From positions 1 to 64,000 of the forward strand of contig JANTQF010000136.1 of assembly GCA_032988165.1 (NCBI GenBank): 64,000 nt of DNA. The letters are read 5' to 3'. Below are positions 21,883 to 36,800 of the stretch, one piece after another. The DNA is from Emmonsiellopsis sp. PD_33 (taxonomy: Eukaryota > Ascomycota > Eurotiomycetes > Onygenales > Ajellomycetaceae). The notes beneath the pieces were generated by a model, which did not search any database, had not been told where the DNA came from, and saw only the letters and a program-made list of their open reading frames with translations. Position numbers and translations under genes: made by a program. Position 1 is the first letter of the stretch. Every line of letters begins with the position of its first letter.

Positions 21883-24588
21883 CTAGCTGACATCTATCTT
21901 CTTATAATTATAAACTAGAATCTTAATGGCATCTCCTTCTGCAGCTACACAGTTACCAATAATAGAATCAAAAGAAATATTATTATAATAGTAGTAAAAG
22001 AAACTTCACTAATTAAACAGCTGTTTCTCAGCATTTATCATAATTATAAAGGCATGAACTGCAGCTCCCACAGCTCTCTTATACTAGATCAGAATATAAT
22101 CTTTAACTGATTAATTAAGTATCAGATTAAAAAGAATCTACTACTCTCTCTGGACTAGAGGATCATCTTATTATCAACATTTAATTAAAGCTTCAGAAAG
22201 TGCATTAAGATCTATTACCATTATAGTAGTAGGAAAGTGATAAGAAATACTGTCATACAGAATGAGCAGGCTGGAGAATATTAAAGATTTATATATGAGA
22301 TCTCAATTTACCTATAAGAGCTACTTCTATATGCTACTCTCTGGAACTTCTAAAGACTTACTATCTTTCTGAATCTCAATAAATTATAGAAGCATCATTC
22401 TCTACTCAATCATAATCAGGTTTGTACTCCCATGGGGAATATGTAGCATGATGATTTATATATCTCCCTACTTATAAAAAATAATCTTTTAGCTGATCTT
22501 AAAATCTTATAAATCTTAATTAATAAGTATCTGTAGGGAGACATTCTGAATAATTCTACCATTCAGAAACCCCCTTCTATAAAGTTAGTAATTTTACTTA
22601 GAGACACAGTAATGTATGTTAGGGATCACAGTCATACAGTTTGCATGATCCTTATTTATTATGCTAATAGACTTTTAAATCATATTCATATCATAATTTT
22701 TCTCAGCAAGATACTAAATGTTAATATTAATATACTGGAAAAATGTGCTATTCCTCTTTCTAGTAAACTTGATGTAATAAGAGTAGGAGATGAGTCTCAT
22801 CTGATGATTCAGATAAAGAGTAACATATTAGATATAATAAACTAGATTCTGATGAATTATCTACTAAATAATTCTATAAAGTATCATGTAGAGTCACCTC
22901 AGTGACTTCTGATCCTTTTACTAATGAAATAAATATATATTCTATTTATATATTACTATCTTTTCAAGTATGTTGTATGTAGCAGGTACATTTCCCACAG
23001 CTATCTCTATTTAGAGCTAAAAGAAAATTAAAAGAGATAAAGAGTTATCTACACCCCAGTCATTCAGTATAAAGTCTATATTTATGCTTTTCAGGCTAAG
23101 ATTCTTCAACATACTTACTCAGTTCAGCAGAGTAATAAAAGGGAGAGTAACATATTTTATATAATATATCTAAAGAAGATCCTCTAAGCAGGCAGGGCAG
23201 CACTCTTTACAAAAATAATGAAAAGTATTATTAGTAGTATAAATTCAATTAAGATTTCTGCAGCTATTAATGACAGCCTCAAGCCTGGATATTAAAGTTA
23301 TCTGATTTAAACCCCAAGTCAGTAAATCAATTTTCTCTCTAAGATTAACAGTATGATAGTAACATAAAGGAAAAGAAGATAATAGCTTTATAAGCTAATT
23401 TAGAAGTTTGATAAGCTAGCTATTATTTAGCTTCTTCACATTGTTAAGCTGAGCTTTCAAGGTAGGCTTGACATTCTAATGATATGTACATCTATAATGA
23501 TTAGTCTCTTAATACTTTTTAACAGCTTTAGTAATATCAGAATCCTTTTTATTAGCACTTTGATTCTCAAGCTCTGCTATCTCTTCTGATGAAAGGCTGA
23601 TGAAACAGGAGAGGCTAATATTAAATAAGGAGGTAATTATTAATAAAATTAATTAGCTAGAGATATATTATAAGTAAGAAGTAGAAGAAATAAGATCAGG
23701 GTTTTAAGAAGTATTAGGCAAGAAAGTAGAAAAGAACATGAGAATCAATTCAGAATGATAGTGATTATTCTGAGAAGAATAAGAAGAAGATAGAGGTATT
23801 TAGCTAGTTATATGAGAATTATGTAGTAAAGCTGAAGGAGGCTGATGCTGAACATTTTGAGAGGATGATAATAAAAGAATCAGTAGGTAAGAATTAGTAG
23901 GTATAAAGAGGATTAATAGAGTATCTACTGTAAGAATTCCTCTAAAATTAATATGAAGTTTAGCAGTATGAATAGCTTCTATATTCAATGAGAGTCTAAT
24001 AAAATCTAGCCTGAAGGCATTCTTAAGGTCTGAAAGTATTAGTTCCTTATGAAGTTTTTTACTCTTTCTAGAATTTTAAGATAATTAAATCTATATTATC
24101 TAGTTGATTCTCCTTACTGTAGATAGATAGTTATAATTTCTTGTAAGAGTTAATACATACTAACATTATTTCTTCTTCTTTAGTATGAGCTAGAATTCAT
24201 TAGTAATAGTTTTTTTCCAGTACTTCACATAAATTTTATATTCTTCCTCAGAGTGATCTCAATGAATCTTAACTGTCTCAGCTACATAATTAATCTTCAT
24301 AGTCTGATGATGGAAGTCAGCTTCAGATACTACTATCTGCTAGACTTTATCCTTCTTTATCTACTTAAAGTATGTAGTTACCTTATTCTTTCTATTCTTA
24401 TATCTACTCATAATCAGATCAGCAATTTCACACTAAATCTTATAGTATAGATGTAAATGCCTGTTAAGAGTATTAATATACTTCTGAACCTCCCTGGTGG
24501 TTGCAAACTTATACTCTCTATACTCAACTAAGGTGAGGAAATCAGTAGGCTTTGAGGCTAGAGTATGCAGATTTTGGTAGTTTGATAT
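21883..24588 (-). pseudogene. Extra 902-codon frame of element B, copy 1
   Basis: Same reading as at 44137-46842 in B2, with exactly the same span of 2,706 nt and the same terminal TAG. The start codon has decayed from ATG to ATA (tat at 24586-24588 on plus). Codons that are stops in one copy are often sense in the other: Gln in REVQKY here versus a stop in B2, and a stop before IYTTN here versus Gln in B2. No domain is recognised. The N-terminal part looks helical and charged, then a Pro/Ser-rich linker, a Cys/His cluster (HYRCTYH) and a long C-terminal region. Confidence 0.7.
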
Positions 24589-25049
24589 TTTGCAGAAAGG
24601 TAGTGAGGGAAATCATAGATATAGCATTATTATAAGTTATATAAGTTAGTTTAAAGGTAAGGCTAAAATATCTATAATAATGATGAGAGAGAAGCTGAGG
24701 AGAACACAGGATAAAATATACTCTTATGATTTTTTAAATGTAAGATGTAAAAAGTGGCTGTGGCTGGCAAAATAAGAGAGTAAGATAAATATATTATTAT
24801 AAAATGAAAGAAATAAAGAAAATTATAAAGAAATGTAAAGATGCATTCAGATTCTAGTATACTATTCATACTAGTATTTGAATTATAAAGAGACAATTAA
24901 TAAAGGAAATAAACTGATGAGTAGATACAGCTAAATAAAGAAAATAAAGAAAGAATAAATGAAATAAGAAAATAAATGTAGTGGTCAGAAATGAACACAG
25001 TAATCAGATAATAACTATAAAACTTTTATTATAAGAAATTAGAGACTGT

Positions 25050-28000
25050 AAAGTATTCTCTTCTCTACTTATATCTTCTTCCTTCTCACTGCTATTCTTC
25101 ACTAGATTTATATTATCTAACACTACTAGTATTTAATCATCATGAAGGTAAAATTTCTTTATCTAGTTACTTACAGTGATGTTATAAAATAGTGTGCTAT
25201 TTAGTTCTTTAAGATAGTAAGTGTCTTTCTTATGGTTTGCCTCTCACACATAATACAGACTTAACTATTAGAAGTTAAATTTAATGGAATAGGATGTTTT
25301 TATTTTAGTGTCATGCAGAAGGATAAGATCTCTCATCTGAACTAAATCACATACTAATTACTTGATTTTATCAAATAAATTCTAATTTTTCTCTTATGTG
25401 TGTTATAGGTGAAAGACTATCTCCTTCAGATTTTCATTCTATCTCTTTAACTATTAAATCTACATGTATATCAAGTTAGCATAAGAGTAAATAATATACT
25501 ATAGAAGTATTTACTATGTTGGTACTTCAAGCTTAACAGAGAGAATAATATCATAGCTATATTATAGATAGAATGATATCTCACCTGTTAACTATTAAAT
25601 AAAAATATAATCTACTTATAATACTGAGTGGAAATGATTAATCTAATTCCTCCTATCTGTAGTAAGCTTTGTTAGTGCATCTGAAATAGAGTGGTAGCTA
25701 TATTTAATCATACTATTTATTTTCACATTATATGGCAAAATCATTATTTACCTAATATGATACTTAGCAGTAAGAATTCTGATCTACTTCTAATTTTCTA
25801 GCCTATTATCACAAATCATTTCTTGGAAACAGCCATACTAGTATATGATATTTTTATAAATAAATTAAAATGAATTGCACTATGTGTTCAGCCTTAGCAT
25901 GCATAAGGGGCTAGCCTTTAACCCAGCTAGTAAGATCATTTCAAGTAATAACTGCACATGATTTCCCCTAGTTCTTCAGAAACTTGATGACATCAATACA
26001 CCACTTATCCTATAAATAGTTACAGTGAGTTAGATATAGTAATTCCTTAAGATAGTTACTTTTCTAAAATTAATACTTACAGTATCTCTTGCAGTATATT
26101 TTGACCTCACTGAACAAGTCTTCTCACTAATATTACTAAGAGATCTTGTAATTGATTACCTTATGACTTTTATAGCCAGACTTATTATATATTTAAGTAA
26201 TAATTTCCTTCTGTTTATTCAGATCATCTACCATGCATCTTAGCAGAATCTCTTTACTTAATTAGTAAAATAGATGTTACTCATGCATCATATAGTTCAG
26301 TGTATATTTATATTATTTTAGAAAGACCTTACAAGGGATATTATTAGGCTGCTTCAGGGTAGTGAGATATCTAGCAATCAATTCACTACAGTTAGAATAA
26401 GAGGGTGAAAGAATATGAGATTCTTTGCTGTTAGTATCATCAGGAACTTCAAAGTTAGAAATAATAGTAGAAGCCACACTAATATAATTAAATTCTACCT
26501 TAATAAATTTATTGATGTTCTGATTCTCAGGCATCTCACTATTAGTAGGTAGTCATCAAGAAAGACTATTAATAGCATTATAAATTCAACTAGAAATGTA
26601 ACAAACATCAAAATTAAACATTTAAATTCATGCAAGCTAGTTGATTACCAGAGCATCAGAAAGATCAGTAGTCATCTAGTTGAGTTAAGTAATTAAGGTT
26701 TTCACATTAATTTCAAGAATGAAGTAAATACTATATAGATAATATTAGCATTTCTTCAGCATTTTAAGGATAGCTTAGCATTCTTATTTTTCTATATCAT
26801 ATTTTACTTCTACTGAGCTTCAGATTCTATTTTCATACTGGTAGAAATAAAGCTTCTTATTTCTAACATCTTACTAGCTTAGCATTCCTTCTCAGCTATA
26901 CTTACTGGCATTGATTGCAATTATGATATCTTCAGTACCTTCAGAATAATCAATATAGTGTAGAGTAGGAGCAGTTGTTAGTGCTATTTTTAGAACTAAC
27001 ATAGCATTTGATTGCTCAGATCTCTAGAGGAAAAAGGTATTTTTCTTGAACAGTAAATAGATTGAGTTGGAAATAAGAGTAAAGTTTGGGATTCAAATGT
27101 GATAATATATATAAATACTAATGAAGGCACAAGCTTCAGAGATCTCAGTTAGTTTAGACTATTTAATGATTTTAATAATTTTAGTGGTCTCAGGGCAGCA
27201 TCTATTAGTATTAATAATATATCCAATGAGAACCATGCTGAAGTAGTCAAACTCAGATTTTATAATCTAAATGCATGTGTTTGAGAGCTTGATGCTGATC
27301 AGGGTTTAATTCAGATTTTAAAGATGCTTCAAAATAAACTAATAAATTCCTAGTATGACCTCTTTATTATTATATTAAAATTATAGATTCTTCATACCAA
27401 CATCATCTATGAAATTATCTGCCTGGTAGGGAATATTTGAATGGAGAATACAAGCTATAACTTAGTAGAAGATAGTAATAGAATTTATAGCATTCTATAG
27501 TAATATTATCTGATGAAGAAGGTCAATCAGGATTTGAAAGATAGTTATATTATAGCTATCTTCATGTAAAGTAATCTGATTGTATTTAGAAAAGAAATTT
27601 ATCATACTAGTAATAACTTACCCAGTAAAATCTTCTATAAAAGTATTAGCACTGAAAGGAATATAGGCATTCTGAACTATAATAGTATTTATATTCATGC
27701 AGATATTAATAATTCAGTATTTCTCAGACTTCCTCTTCTTGATAAGAAACCATTTATTCTGATATAAACTATAATAATGTTTGAAGATGCTAGAGTTAAT
27801 TTACTTGCAAAGTATTTCTATGACTATTAGTAGTAATTTTTAAGGAATAGGAAATCTAGGGGCCTATCACACTTCATACTTAATAGTATAAATCTTAATT
27901 GGTAGAGAGATCTTTTCAGCTAGTTTTCTACAATCATTAAAGCTTCATACTAATATTTTCTCCTGCCTGAGTAAGATCTCAATCAGCAGCTTGCATTCCT

Positions 28001-30531
28001 AGGGTGTTAAAATTGATCTGATTTGAAGCTTTTCTATCCTGTCAGGTGTGAGGTGAGAGCTGTGCAGGTAATTTAAGAAATAAGGTGTAATTAGATGATT
28101 ATAAGATAAAAATAGATTCTTTACAGGTTTAATATTATTTTAATATCATTTCTAATAAATCTCTCTTCATTAATTTGTCCTATTAGGCATTCCTCCATCT
28201 ATCACTAGTATATTGAGAGGCTGAATCTTATCCATTTTTCACTTATATAGTATGATAATAATTAGGTGATGAGATCAAGAAGAAGGCTTAGTAGAATTAT
28301 AGAGAAGAAGGTCATGCAGTTAAATACTATAAACTCAATAAATTTCAGAGATAGAGCACTGTAAGAAAGAAAACATAGCACATAAGAATGGCTGAAAGCA
28401 CTGTTACAGAATGATAGAAATATATGATAGAGATTTCTAAGATAATCAAATAATAGCCTCTGATTGACTGGAAATATTTATTAGCCTCAGGCCAGAAAAT
28501 CATAATTAGCTAGATTCTCTTTCATTACTCTTATATAATAGAATTTCTACCTCATCATTTATTACACTGATGCTACTAACTCTAACTTCATCTCTTTACT
28601 TATTACTATCATCATAAAGATTAGTTAGACTTAGCATCTCTAGTTTAAAAACTGACACTTACTATAAAGATCATTCAGCTGTCTATCACCATAATCTCCT
28701 GGAGAATAGCTGAGAAAGGAGATCTGATTAGTTTCATCATCTAGGTTAAAAATTATGATAGTAACACCACTCATATTATCTATCTGTTGCACTAATCAAG
28801 TCACATTTTCATAGAAATGGTCTAGAATGCACTCATGGGAACCACACTATAGAATGAAGAAGGTTTGAGATATAAATATAGATCTAATATAAATTAGAAT
28901 ATTCTTATAGATTTTAATAATGTTACTGTGCTGACTATCAGCATTAAGGATCAGCTTGAGAGCATCTTTCTAAATGATTAAGTTAAGACTCAAGATAGTA
29001 CTCTTCATCATACAATTAATCTTTACCCTGCTATTAAATATAGCTTCAGTTTAACCCTTTCTAATGTTAATAGAAAACTTGATATGGCTAATGAACACTA
29101 GGTTCTACTAAGGATTATATTTTAAGATATAGTAGGAGAGCTAAATAAAGGAGACTCTAGTAGATTCTTTCTCAATTATATACTATTAAACTTCAGCTGA
29201 AAGATTCTAGAAGAATGTCTGCTACAACTAGGCAAAGTAGGCTATAATATCCTTAAGTTGAATTCTGATGATCTTTTAACACATAATTTTCTTAAAGACT
29301 ATCTGAGTTATAGTAATACAGTTCTTCTTATCTCTCATTTCAGTAGATAGTTTCAGCCCTTTAGGCTTTTTAGAATGATGAAGGATGATTTTCTTCTGGA
29401 TTTTAGATACTTTAGCTATCTCAGTATCAGATATAGATTTATTAATTAGCTGAGTTGATATCTCTTCTTGTAATTAATTATTATAAAGAGTTTATGAATC
29501 ATCAGGATCAGATAAAGGTAAGATAATGTCCTTAATAAATAAAACTGATTTTTAGGAGCCATTCAAATAGTGGCTGGCCCTTTAAGAATAGGTGGAAGGT
29601 AGAGCTTTCTTCTTTTCAATTTAACTAGAGAGTGTGAATTAATTCTTATTAGTAGCTGACTCTTTACTCTTATTATTTCCTATAGCAGTCTGAGCAACTA
29701 TCATATTAGTAATCTTTTTTATTTCACTGTCTGAGTTATTTTCTTCTGCACTACTTTCAAACCTAACATCACATATACTAATAAAATTGACTGTAGGTAA
29801 TGAGCTACTATTAGAGGAAATAAGGATGTTCCCATCATTATAGAGTTTTACTACTAATAGGATAATAGAAGGTATAAATCTCTACTTAAAAGTATACTTA
29901 ATAATAATAATATGTAATTCATATTGATTCATATTGATTTTTGAGCCACACTGCATTATATATCTATTAAAGTATTTACTCATTCTATTTCAATGGATTC
30001 TTTCCTGATCAATTAACTTGCTAATTTAGAGACACTAAGAAAGCATGAAAGAGGAGTCACTACAACTCCAACAAGCATAAGAAGGATAATCATATTATAA
30101 TATACTTTTAGATTGAGGTTAATATGGACCATCAAGGCTACACTATATCTTATAATAGGAAACATTCACAAAATCTCAAGTAGGATTAATAGATCTCTAG
30201 TTGGTGAGGATGTATAACATCACAGCTAATTATTATATATTTCTCTACTATTAGAAATCTATGATGACTAGTAACAGTATATTCATTTAGTTAATGAGAG
30301 ATTCAAGCAAGCTGTCATTCAAATTTCTTGAAGCTGAATCAGAAGAAGCAGGTAATGCAGAAGAGGCCACTTAAGGTCTTAGTATAATTAGAGTAGGTAG
30401 ATTGAAAATAGGTTGAGTAGGAGGCAGCTGAGTAAGTAACATTATATAAAAACTTAGATTAGATATAATCATCTAGGCTATCTTTTCCTTGACTTCTTGA
30501 GATTCAGCTGTGGCTTTATAAACCTTTGAAA
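25050..30531 (-). pseudogene. B1 gag-pol remnant (main part)
   Basis: Minus-strand gypsy reading collinear with B2: aspartic protease region, RT, RNase H and integrase, riddled with stops. It is interrupted at its gag end by the hAT element after ctttgaaa (30524-30531); the remaining gag start is at 61050-61640. One comparison is useful: the codon that is a stop at the pol end in B2 (47293-47295) is CAG in B1, so that B2 stop is mutational. Confidence 0.82.
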
Positions 30532-30552
30532 TAGAGTGCAGACAAGGCCAAG
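30532..30552 (+). repeat. hAT left terminal inverted repeat
   Basis: tagagtgcagacaaggccaa, the YARNG-type start usual for hAT ends, next to target duplication ctttgaaa. AAGTT/AACTTGA-type short repeats follow in the subterminal 150 bp. Confidence 0.85.
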
Positions 30553-31335
30553 TAATTCCAAGTTTAAAACTTGACTCAGATTTGAAATTATTTGCCTTGA
30601 TTCACCCTGAGTACCTGCCATTATAACTCAGCTTAACTTGCACTGTGTATTTTTTCAACTTGAGTAATCTCTAAATTACTTGGAGAATCAGAATCTTCAG
30701 GTAAATTTCCTAATTAGATTAGTCTGAATAGTTATATGATATTTATGTTCTAAATATCTGCTGTGCATTTTTTTAACACATCACTCTTATATATTAGAAA
30801 AGCAAATAACTGCAAACTGAAAATCAAAAACTGCATTCTATAATCTAGTGTCTGTATATATACAATGAAGTAGATCATCTTAACTAACCCTTCTTTCTGT
30901 GTTAATATATATTATTGTTTATAGATAATAACATCAATTATTACTCTTCTTATTCAGTATAATACTCAATACCCTCTTCTTTCATATGTCCTGCAGCTAC
31001 TAACTACCTTATTTTTTTACAGTCTCTACTTCACACCTCTCAGCTACTTCTCTTCATAATTCTTTTCCTAAGGAATTCAGGCCATTAAATGCTCAAAATC
31101 CTCTTTCATGTACAGGCTGACTTAAACTGAGTAAACTTTGAGAGATTAATATACCATCAGAGAGATATCAGGGTGCTAATGTATTACTAGGGAGACATTA
31201 GGAGGTTAATGTATCATTAGGAAGTATGGAAGTTATTAGATATTTAGTTACTATAGGTTGCCTTAGTGTGGAACTGTTATTCAACCTGATTGAAATCTAC
31301 TTTAATAAAGGCTCTTGATCTTTATCATTTTATCA

Positions 31336-33850
31336 CTACCTTCTTCTTAAATTGTCTGAAACTACATTATTTTTAGACTCATCATCTCTAGTACCTTATA
31401 ACATATTAATATTAGTATCTTTATTCTTTATTTCACTAATTGCATTTATTTTACTCAAGGTTAAGTTATCATTCTCTTCATCTTCATCAAACTTATTATT
31501 CATTACCTTACCCTCTTCAGCCAACTTACTCTTCTTCTCATTTAGGGTGACCTGATCCAAGCACATCTTCAGCATTAGAGTTCATAAGATTAATAGCTTA
31601 AAATAACTACAGTAGTAATAATAGATATCATAAGCTACATTGAAGAGCTATTCTATACTAATAATTAAACTAGATACTAAAAGGTAGTCTCAGACTATTT
31701 ATATTAAAATAGGATACTGCAAATAATGTTCCTTCCAGTACAGCAAGTAGTCATATTCCTCACTTAACTCTATACTAATATTTAGTATATCACATGAATA
31801 TGAATAGATACCTCATACATGAGAGTAGTAAATTAATCTTGATTCAGGTACTTCTTTGCCTCATTCCTCTTACTGACTTCAGCTAAGGTAGTGCTGTTGA
31901 GCATATTACTGAAGATCAAGTCAAAAAGATTATTTAATTGCCTCATTCATTATCTAGACTGCTGTTGTGGTGTGTCTTCACCAGACAATTTAAACATATA
32001 TTTATTATATACTTTTTAATAATGATTTCAGTATTTTTCTTGCTATTTATAGTCATTATCATCTCAACTTTCTTAACTGAAGAGCTTTAATTTCTAATTT
32101 AGAGATAGAATTATTACAATAGCATAGAAATACTCATACTTTTTTTTCATGTCTATATAGTATTTAACTAACTTCTTATGGTATTTACACAAGGCATCAT
32201 ACATTAAGTGCTTCCAATGTAAACACTTTCTCTCCAATACTACTTTATAATGATTAATATGATTGAACAGGTTCTCATACAGCTAGAACATCATAGAGAG
32301 GGTTAGGATCATTGCTGTAGAAAGTGCAGCCATATATTTAGTAAAAGGTTTTATAAGCTTAATTAAATACTCAACTAACTACCACTCATTCCTATCTAGT
32401 CTAAATTCAGCTTGCTAATTGATATCTCCAACATACCTATCTATATAGACCCTGAGTCTAAGTGCATAATATAATATATAGAAAGTTGAATTCCATCAAG
32501 TGGCTACATCTATTACTAGTAACTTTAGCACTTCACCTGTCCCATTCATATCAGATTGTTGGATATCCCAAAATGCTTATTTGCACTGTAGACTCACATT
32601 AATATATCTAGTTAATAGATGAATCTAGTGAAATAGAGTTAGTAGTAATCATTCAGCATTATTATTCATAAACAATAAAAATATAGTAGGAAATTATGTT
32701 ATCTATAGATAATATTCTAAAGTAACAACAAGCTCACCTTTATCAGTATCTGAGGGACACTCTATATCTATATGGGGTTAGATAATATAGAATCATCTCA
32801 ATTCTGAGTTATTCTATCATTTTCTGAGCTAATCTTTATTAAGTCTAGAAGTTCCTTCATGACCAGCTGAATTACATGAGCCAGATATGAAATCTTAATA
32901 TATTACTCAATGTGTGTTGATAAATTCAGTGTTCATATTACTATATTCAGACTTACAACAAGTGTTACATTATTACTTGCATTATCTATTATCATATTAA
33001 ATATTTACTTCTTGATACTATACATCTTCATAATGTTCATTGCAATATCAGATAGCTTCCTCTCACTGTGCCCAGTTTCAATGTGTTTAAATCCTAGTAT
33101 GAGTTCCTGAAACTTCCAATCACAGTTAATAAAGTACACTGCCACTACTATAAATATATCATTGAATGGGCTGATCCAGTCATCAAGGACAAGAGAGATA
33201 TAACTCTTAGTAGGTATATAATTAAGAATTTATTGGAAGCTCTCTTTCATAAGCTTATTAGCAATCTTTAAGATATACAATATACTAGGTATGGTTGTAC
33301 TGGGTCACAACATTCAGATCATTTAGTAGAAGTAAAAGTTATCTATAAAATAAAAAAATAATTATGTAGAGATTAAAATCTCTATTAGAGTTTATTAGAA
33401 TTTCTCCTCAGTAAATTTAATATCATCTATACTATTATCTCTAATCATATTGATCTTATATAGTTAGCTGAAGCCCTGAAACTCCTACTACAGTCTTGAG
33501 AATAAAAAGGATGTTTACTATTATCTATTATAATGTTCTCCTTTATGATGTTATTAAATCAACATTCTTCATATCTTAGAATCTTGCCCACCTCTGATAG
33601 TATTAACTCTTTTTGATATGATTATTCATTGTTGTTGTTGTCTCACTCTTTAGCAATAAATGGGCAAAATATTTATCATAGTGTTTATATGACACTATAG
33701 GTTCTCCATCTATTACTATGATACTCTCTCAGAAGAACTGCCACACTTTTGTCATATATTATGTGGAATTCCAGATAAAGAGCTTTAAACCTTTAGAGTA
33801 CTTAGCTTATTTTGTTGATCTCCACTATCATTCAAAAACCTTAAGATTTA
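31336..33850 (-). pseudogene. hAT transposase with BED zinc finger and hATC dimerisation domain
   Basis: Minus-strand reading. A BED-type zinc finger lies around 33600-33780 (DGEPIVSYKHYDKYFAH, then TTTMNNHIKK, with the second Cys replaced by Tyr). The catalytic-core wording lies at about 32100-32520 (DVAT, stop, WNSTFYILYYALRLR; then YLIKLIKPF). The hATC dimerisation region lies at about 31600-31770 (YLLYWKEHYLQYP, LFNVAYDIYYY). An acidic tail ends at a TAG at 31336-31338. BED finger and core share one register; the register changes once near 31790. Multiple stops, so the gene is dead. The true start is not determined; 33850 is approximate. Confidence 0.8.
32694..32714. repeat. Palindromic motif, example in the hAT element
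   Basis: gttatctatagataat, a member of a dispersed palindrome family with the core TTATCYAYRGATAA. Others are near 30913, 35466, 37190, 39310, 39382 and 60145. All are inside the hAT element. Confidence 0.55.
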
Positions 33851-36800
33851 AATGTTTTGCCTCTGAATAAACTACAAACTAATTGTTACAACCAATTTGT
33901 TCCAGTAAAGAAGGAATAGATGCACTAATTTATGATAGTATTAATAGATTAATATTACTTAAGTCATCAATAGGGAGTTATGACTGTAAGGAAAAGGTGG
34001 AATCAAAGCTTTAACTCATTTTTCTGTGATTATAATAGAAAGGTGCAAGAAGTAGATACTAGACTTAGAAAATAATAAGAAATGAATAATCTTTAATATC
34101 AAAATTTTTCCAAGATAATAATGAGAAGAATGAGATAATTCCAGGAGGAGTCCCAAACTTCCTGAATCTTTTTAGGTAGTCATTCAAAAAATTCTTTTCA
34201 TTAGTATGATAAGTTAATACCCACCCTTTATAAATATATTTAAATTATTAGATATATAACCATGTTCTGATCCACATCATTAACTATAATTATAATTAGT
34301 ATCTATCAAAGGATTATCAGAGAATGGATACTTTTAGTGCTTATAAAGGCTATACTTTGTACTTTCACCTCTGAAATAGTAATTTCCACATGCTCTACCA
34401 CTAGCAGATATGTCATTCAGCAAATCATATAGCACAAGATAATCTTTAAATGGCCCAGATCCTTCAGTGCACTAGGTGTATGAATATTGTGAGGCAAGCT
34501 CTCAAGTCTGAATGATCACTACATTCTGAGCCAGTCCTTAATATAAATTAATAAACTGTGATATATCTTCAACCCAGTATAATGAGTATGAAATTAGATA
34601 TTTGCTGAGGCTCTCTACTGTATTTATATTTAGTTGCATATAGAAAGACTGGTTAACAACTAGATTCTTTAAAGTTAGATTTTTATATGACACTTATTTA
34701 AGTATCTTAATAGTAGGTAGAACTCAGACTTCTGCAATTTTCTAGTATTAGTAGAGATCATCAAAGTATAATACATTATATATAGTACTTATGTGGAATC
34801 ACATCATCTGCAATCTGAAGTCTCTGACTAAAGATATCATATAATGTAATATTATAAATTTAACTGTAGTTAATCCATTCTCCTACATTCAGAGCCTTTC
34901 TTTAACATCAGAATAATCATTTATAAGAATACTGAATGCAGTCCATACAGTCATTGAATCTCTCAACTGAATCAGCTAATGTAGCACTCTTCTGAAAGTA
35001 AGGTAGATCAGAAGGAATTAGCCTAAGCTAATGTGAATTAAAAAGCTCAAATAGAGTAAATATATAGAGTTTAGCATCTTAATTGGCTTACTGTATATCA
35101 GTTTGTTGTGTTGGAGTCTAGAGCCTCTATACTATAATCACTGAAGGTGAATTTGGACTTTGATGTCCCATTGGAAAAAGAGGTTAGTTGCTTTTGAGCT
35201 GATAAGGTCCACAGTAGGTGAAGAGAAATAATGATGATATAATAACAATCAGAGGCAAGTTTGGGAATTAAATGACTAGTTATCTTTATAGTAAACTTAT
35301 GTAATGAAGCTGACAATCTCAGCTAACTAGCTAATATAACCTTCTCTACTAATCAAACCAACAACTATTAATATCTACTGGAGAGTAAGTTATGTAATAG
35401 TCATATAAGATGATGAATCAATCACTTTATAATTAGAAGAGATAGATTTTTAGTAAGTATATTATTATCCACAGACAACTAGGTCAGTAGTCAGTCAAAT
35501 GTTATCTAAGGATAATAAACATTATAATAAGTATTTGTAGTGAATAATAGAAGGTCTCAATTCATTGTATTTCTATCTGGAGATTTACATCTACTGAAAG
35601 ATTAAGAGAAAGGCTAAGATAAAACCATCAATCTATATGAAGTATTTATATTTAGAGGAAGTAATAATCTTAACCTTTATTAATGAGAGAGTAAGAGCAG
35701 TGATCTCCTTCTATATATAATTAGAGATATTAAAATACATAATAGTACCATCAGACTAGTAGTTATCAGCAACATCTTAACATAAAGAAAAGAGAAATAT
35801 ATATTATAATAATGTTACTGTAAAGATTCTTTCAGACATCAACATTACACTTCATAATAGTGTTATAGGTAGTGGCATGAATACTGCTGCTGTTAAGACT
35901 TAGCATACTAGACTAGAAGAGAGTCTTAGAGGTGTGGAACTACTTATTACTAATGATGATGACCTGGCTGTCAGAAAGCTCATAGGATTTCTTCAAGCTA
36001 AAGCTCTAAGAAGTAGTCTAAATTTCCTACTGAAAGTTAAGGGTGATATCTATAGCTTCTTCTTGATGTTATGGATGATTTAATGCTCAGTAGTGATGGA
36101 GAAGCTGTAACCACACTTGGCAAGGATCTTTATAAGGTAATATATTAGCTCATAACTAGCTATATCAATATGGGAGATAGCATGGAGGAGGTTAAAACTC
36201 TTATAGATGAGCACAATGTGAGTAACATCATCATCAGAGTTAAGTATAATACTAGTGGTGCAGCTAAAAGCATATAGAGAGAGCACAGCTAAGATGGAGA
36301 TATAGAAGGTAGAGGCATTAAAGATTTTAAAAATGATTTAGATTATCTTTTCATAATTGAACTTGAAGTTAATAGAAGTCTCAGTTAATAGAATAGCATA
36401 CTCCTCTGACACAATATGGAGTTCATTATAAAAAGTGTGATGCTAGATTTTCTCCATATTATCCCAGTTCATGACAATATCATACTCAATGGGGTAAGTT
36501 ATCTCAGGGTGAGGATACCACACTTTGACTGTGCCTTGTCATCAATATAGGAGTCTTTCTGGCTCATACCAATCATGATACTAGATGCTATCAGTTATGA
36601 ATCTAATCTTAACATACATAGGAGAATATTTACCCATAATGGTGAGAATAACTGACAATTAAAGCTAATGAAGATTAGTAGTAGGAAACAGATAGTGTCC
36701 TTATTAAGTATGAATTGAGGTGATGGGAATGTTGAGAGACTTGTGGAAAATAGCTTAGAAAGTATTATTACTAGTGAAACCAGCCTTACACATACTAGAT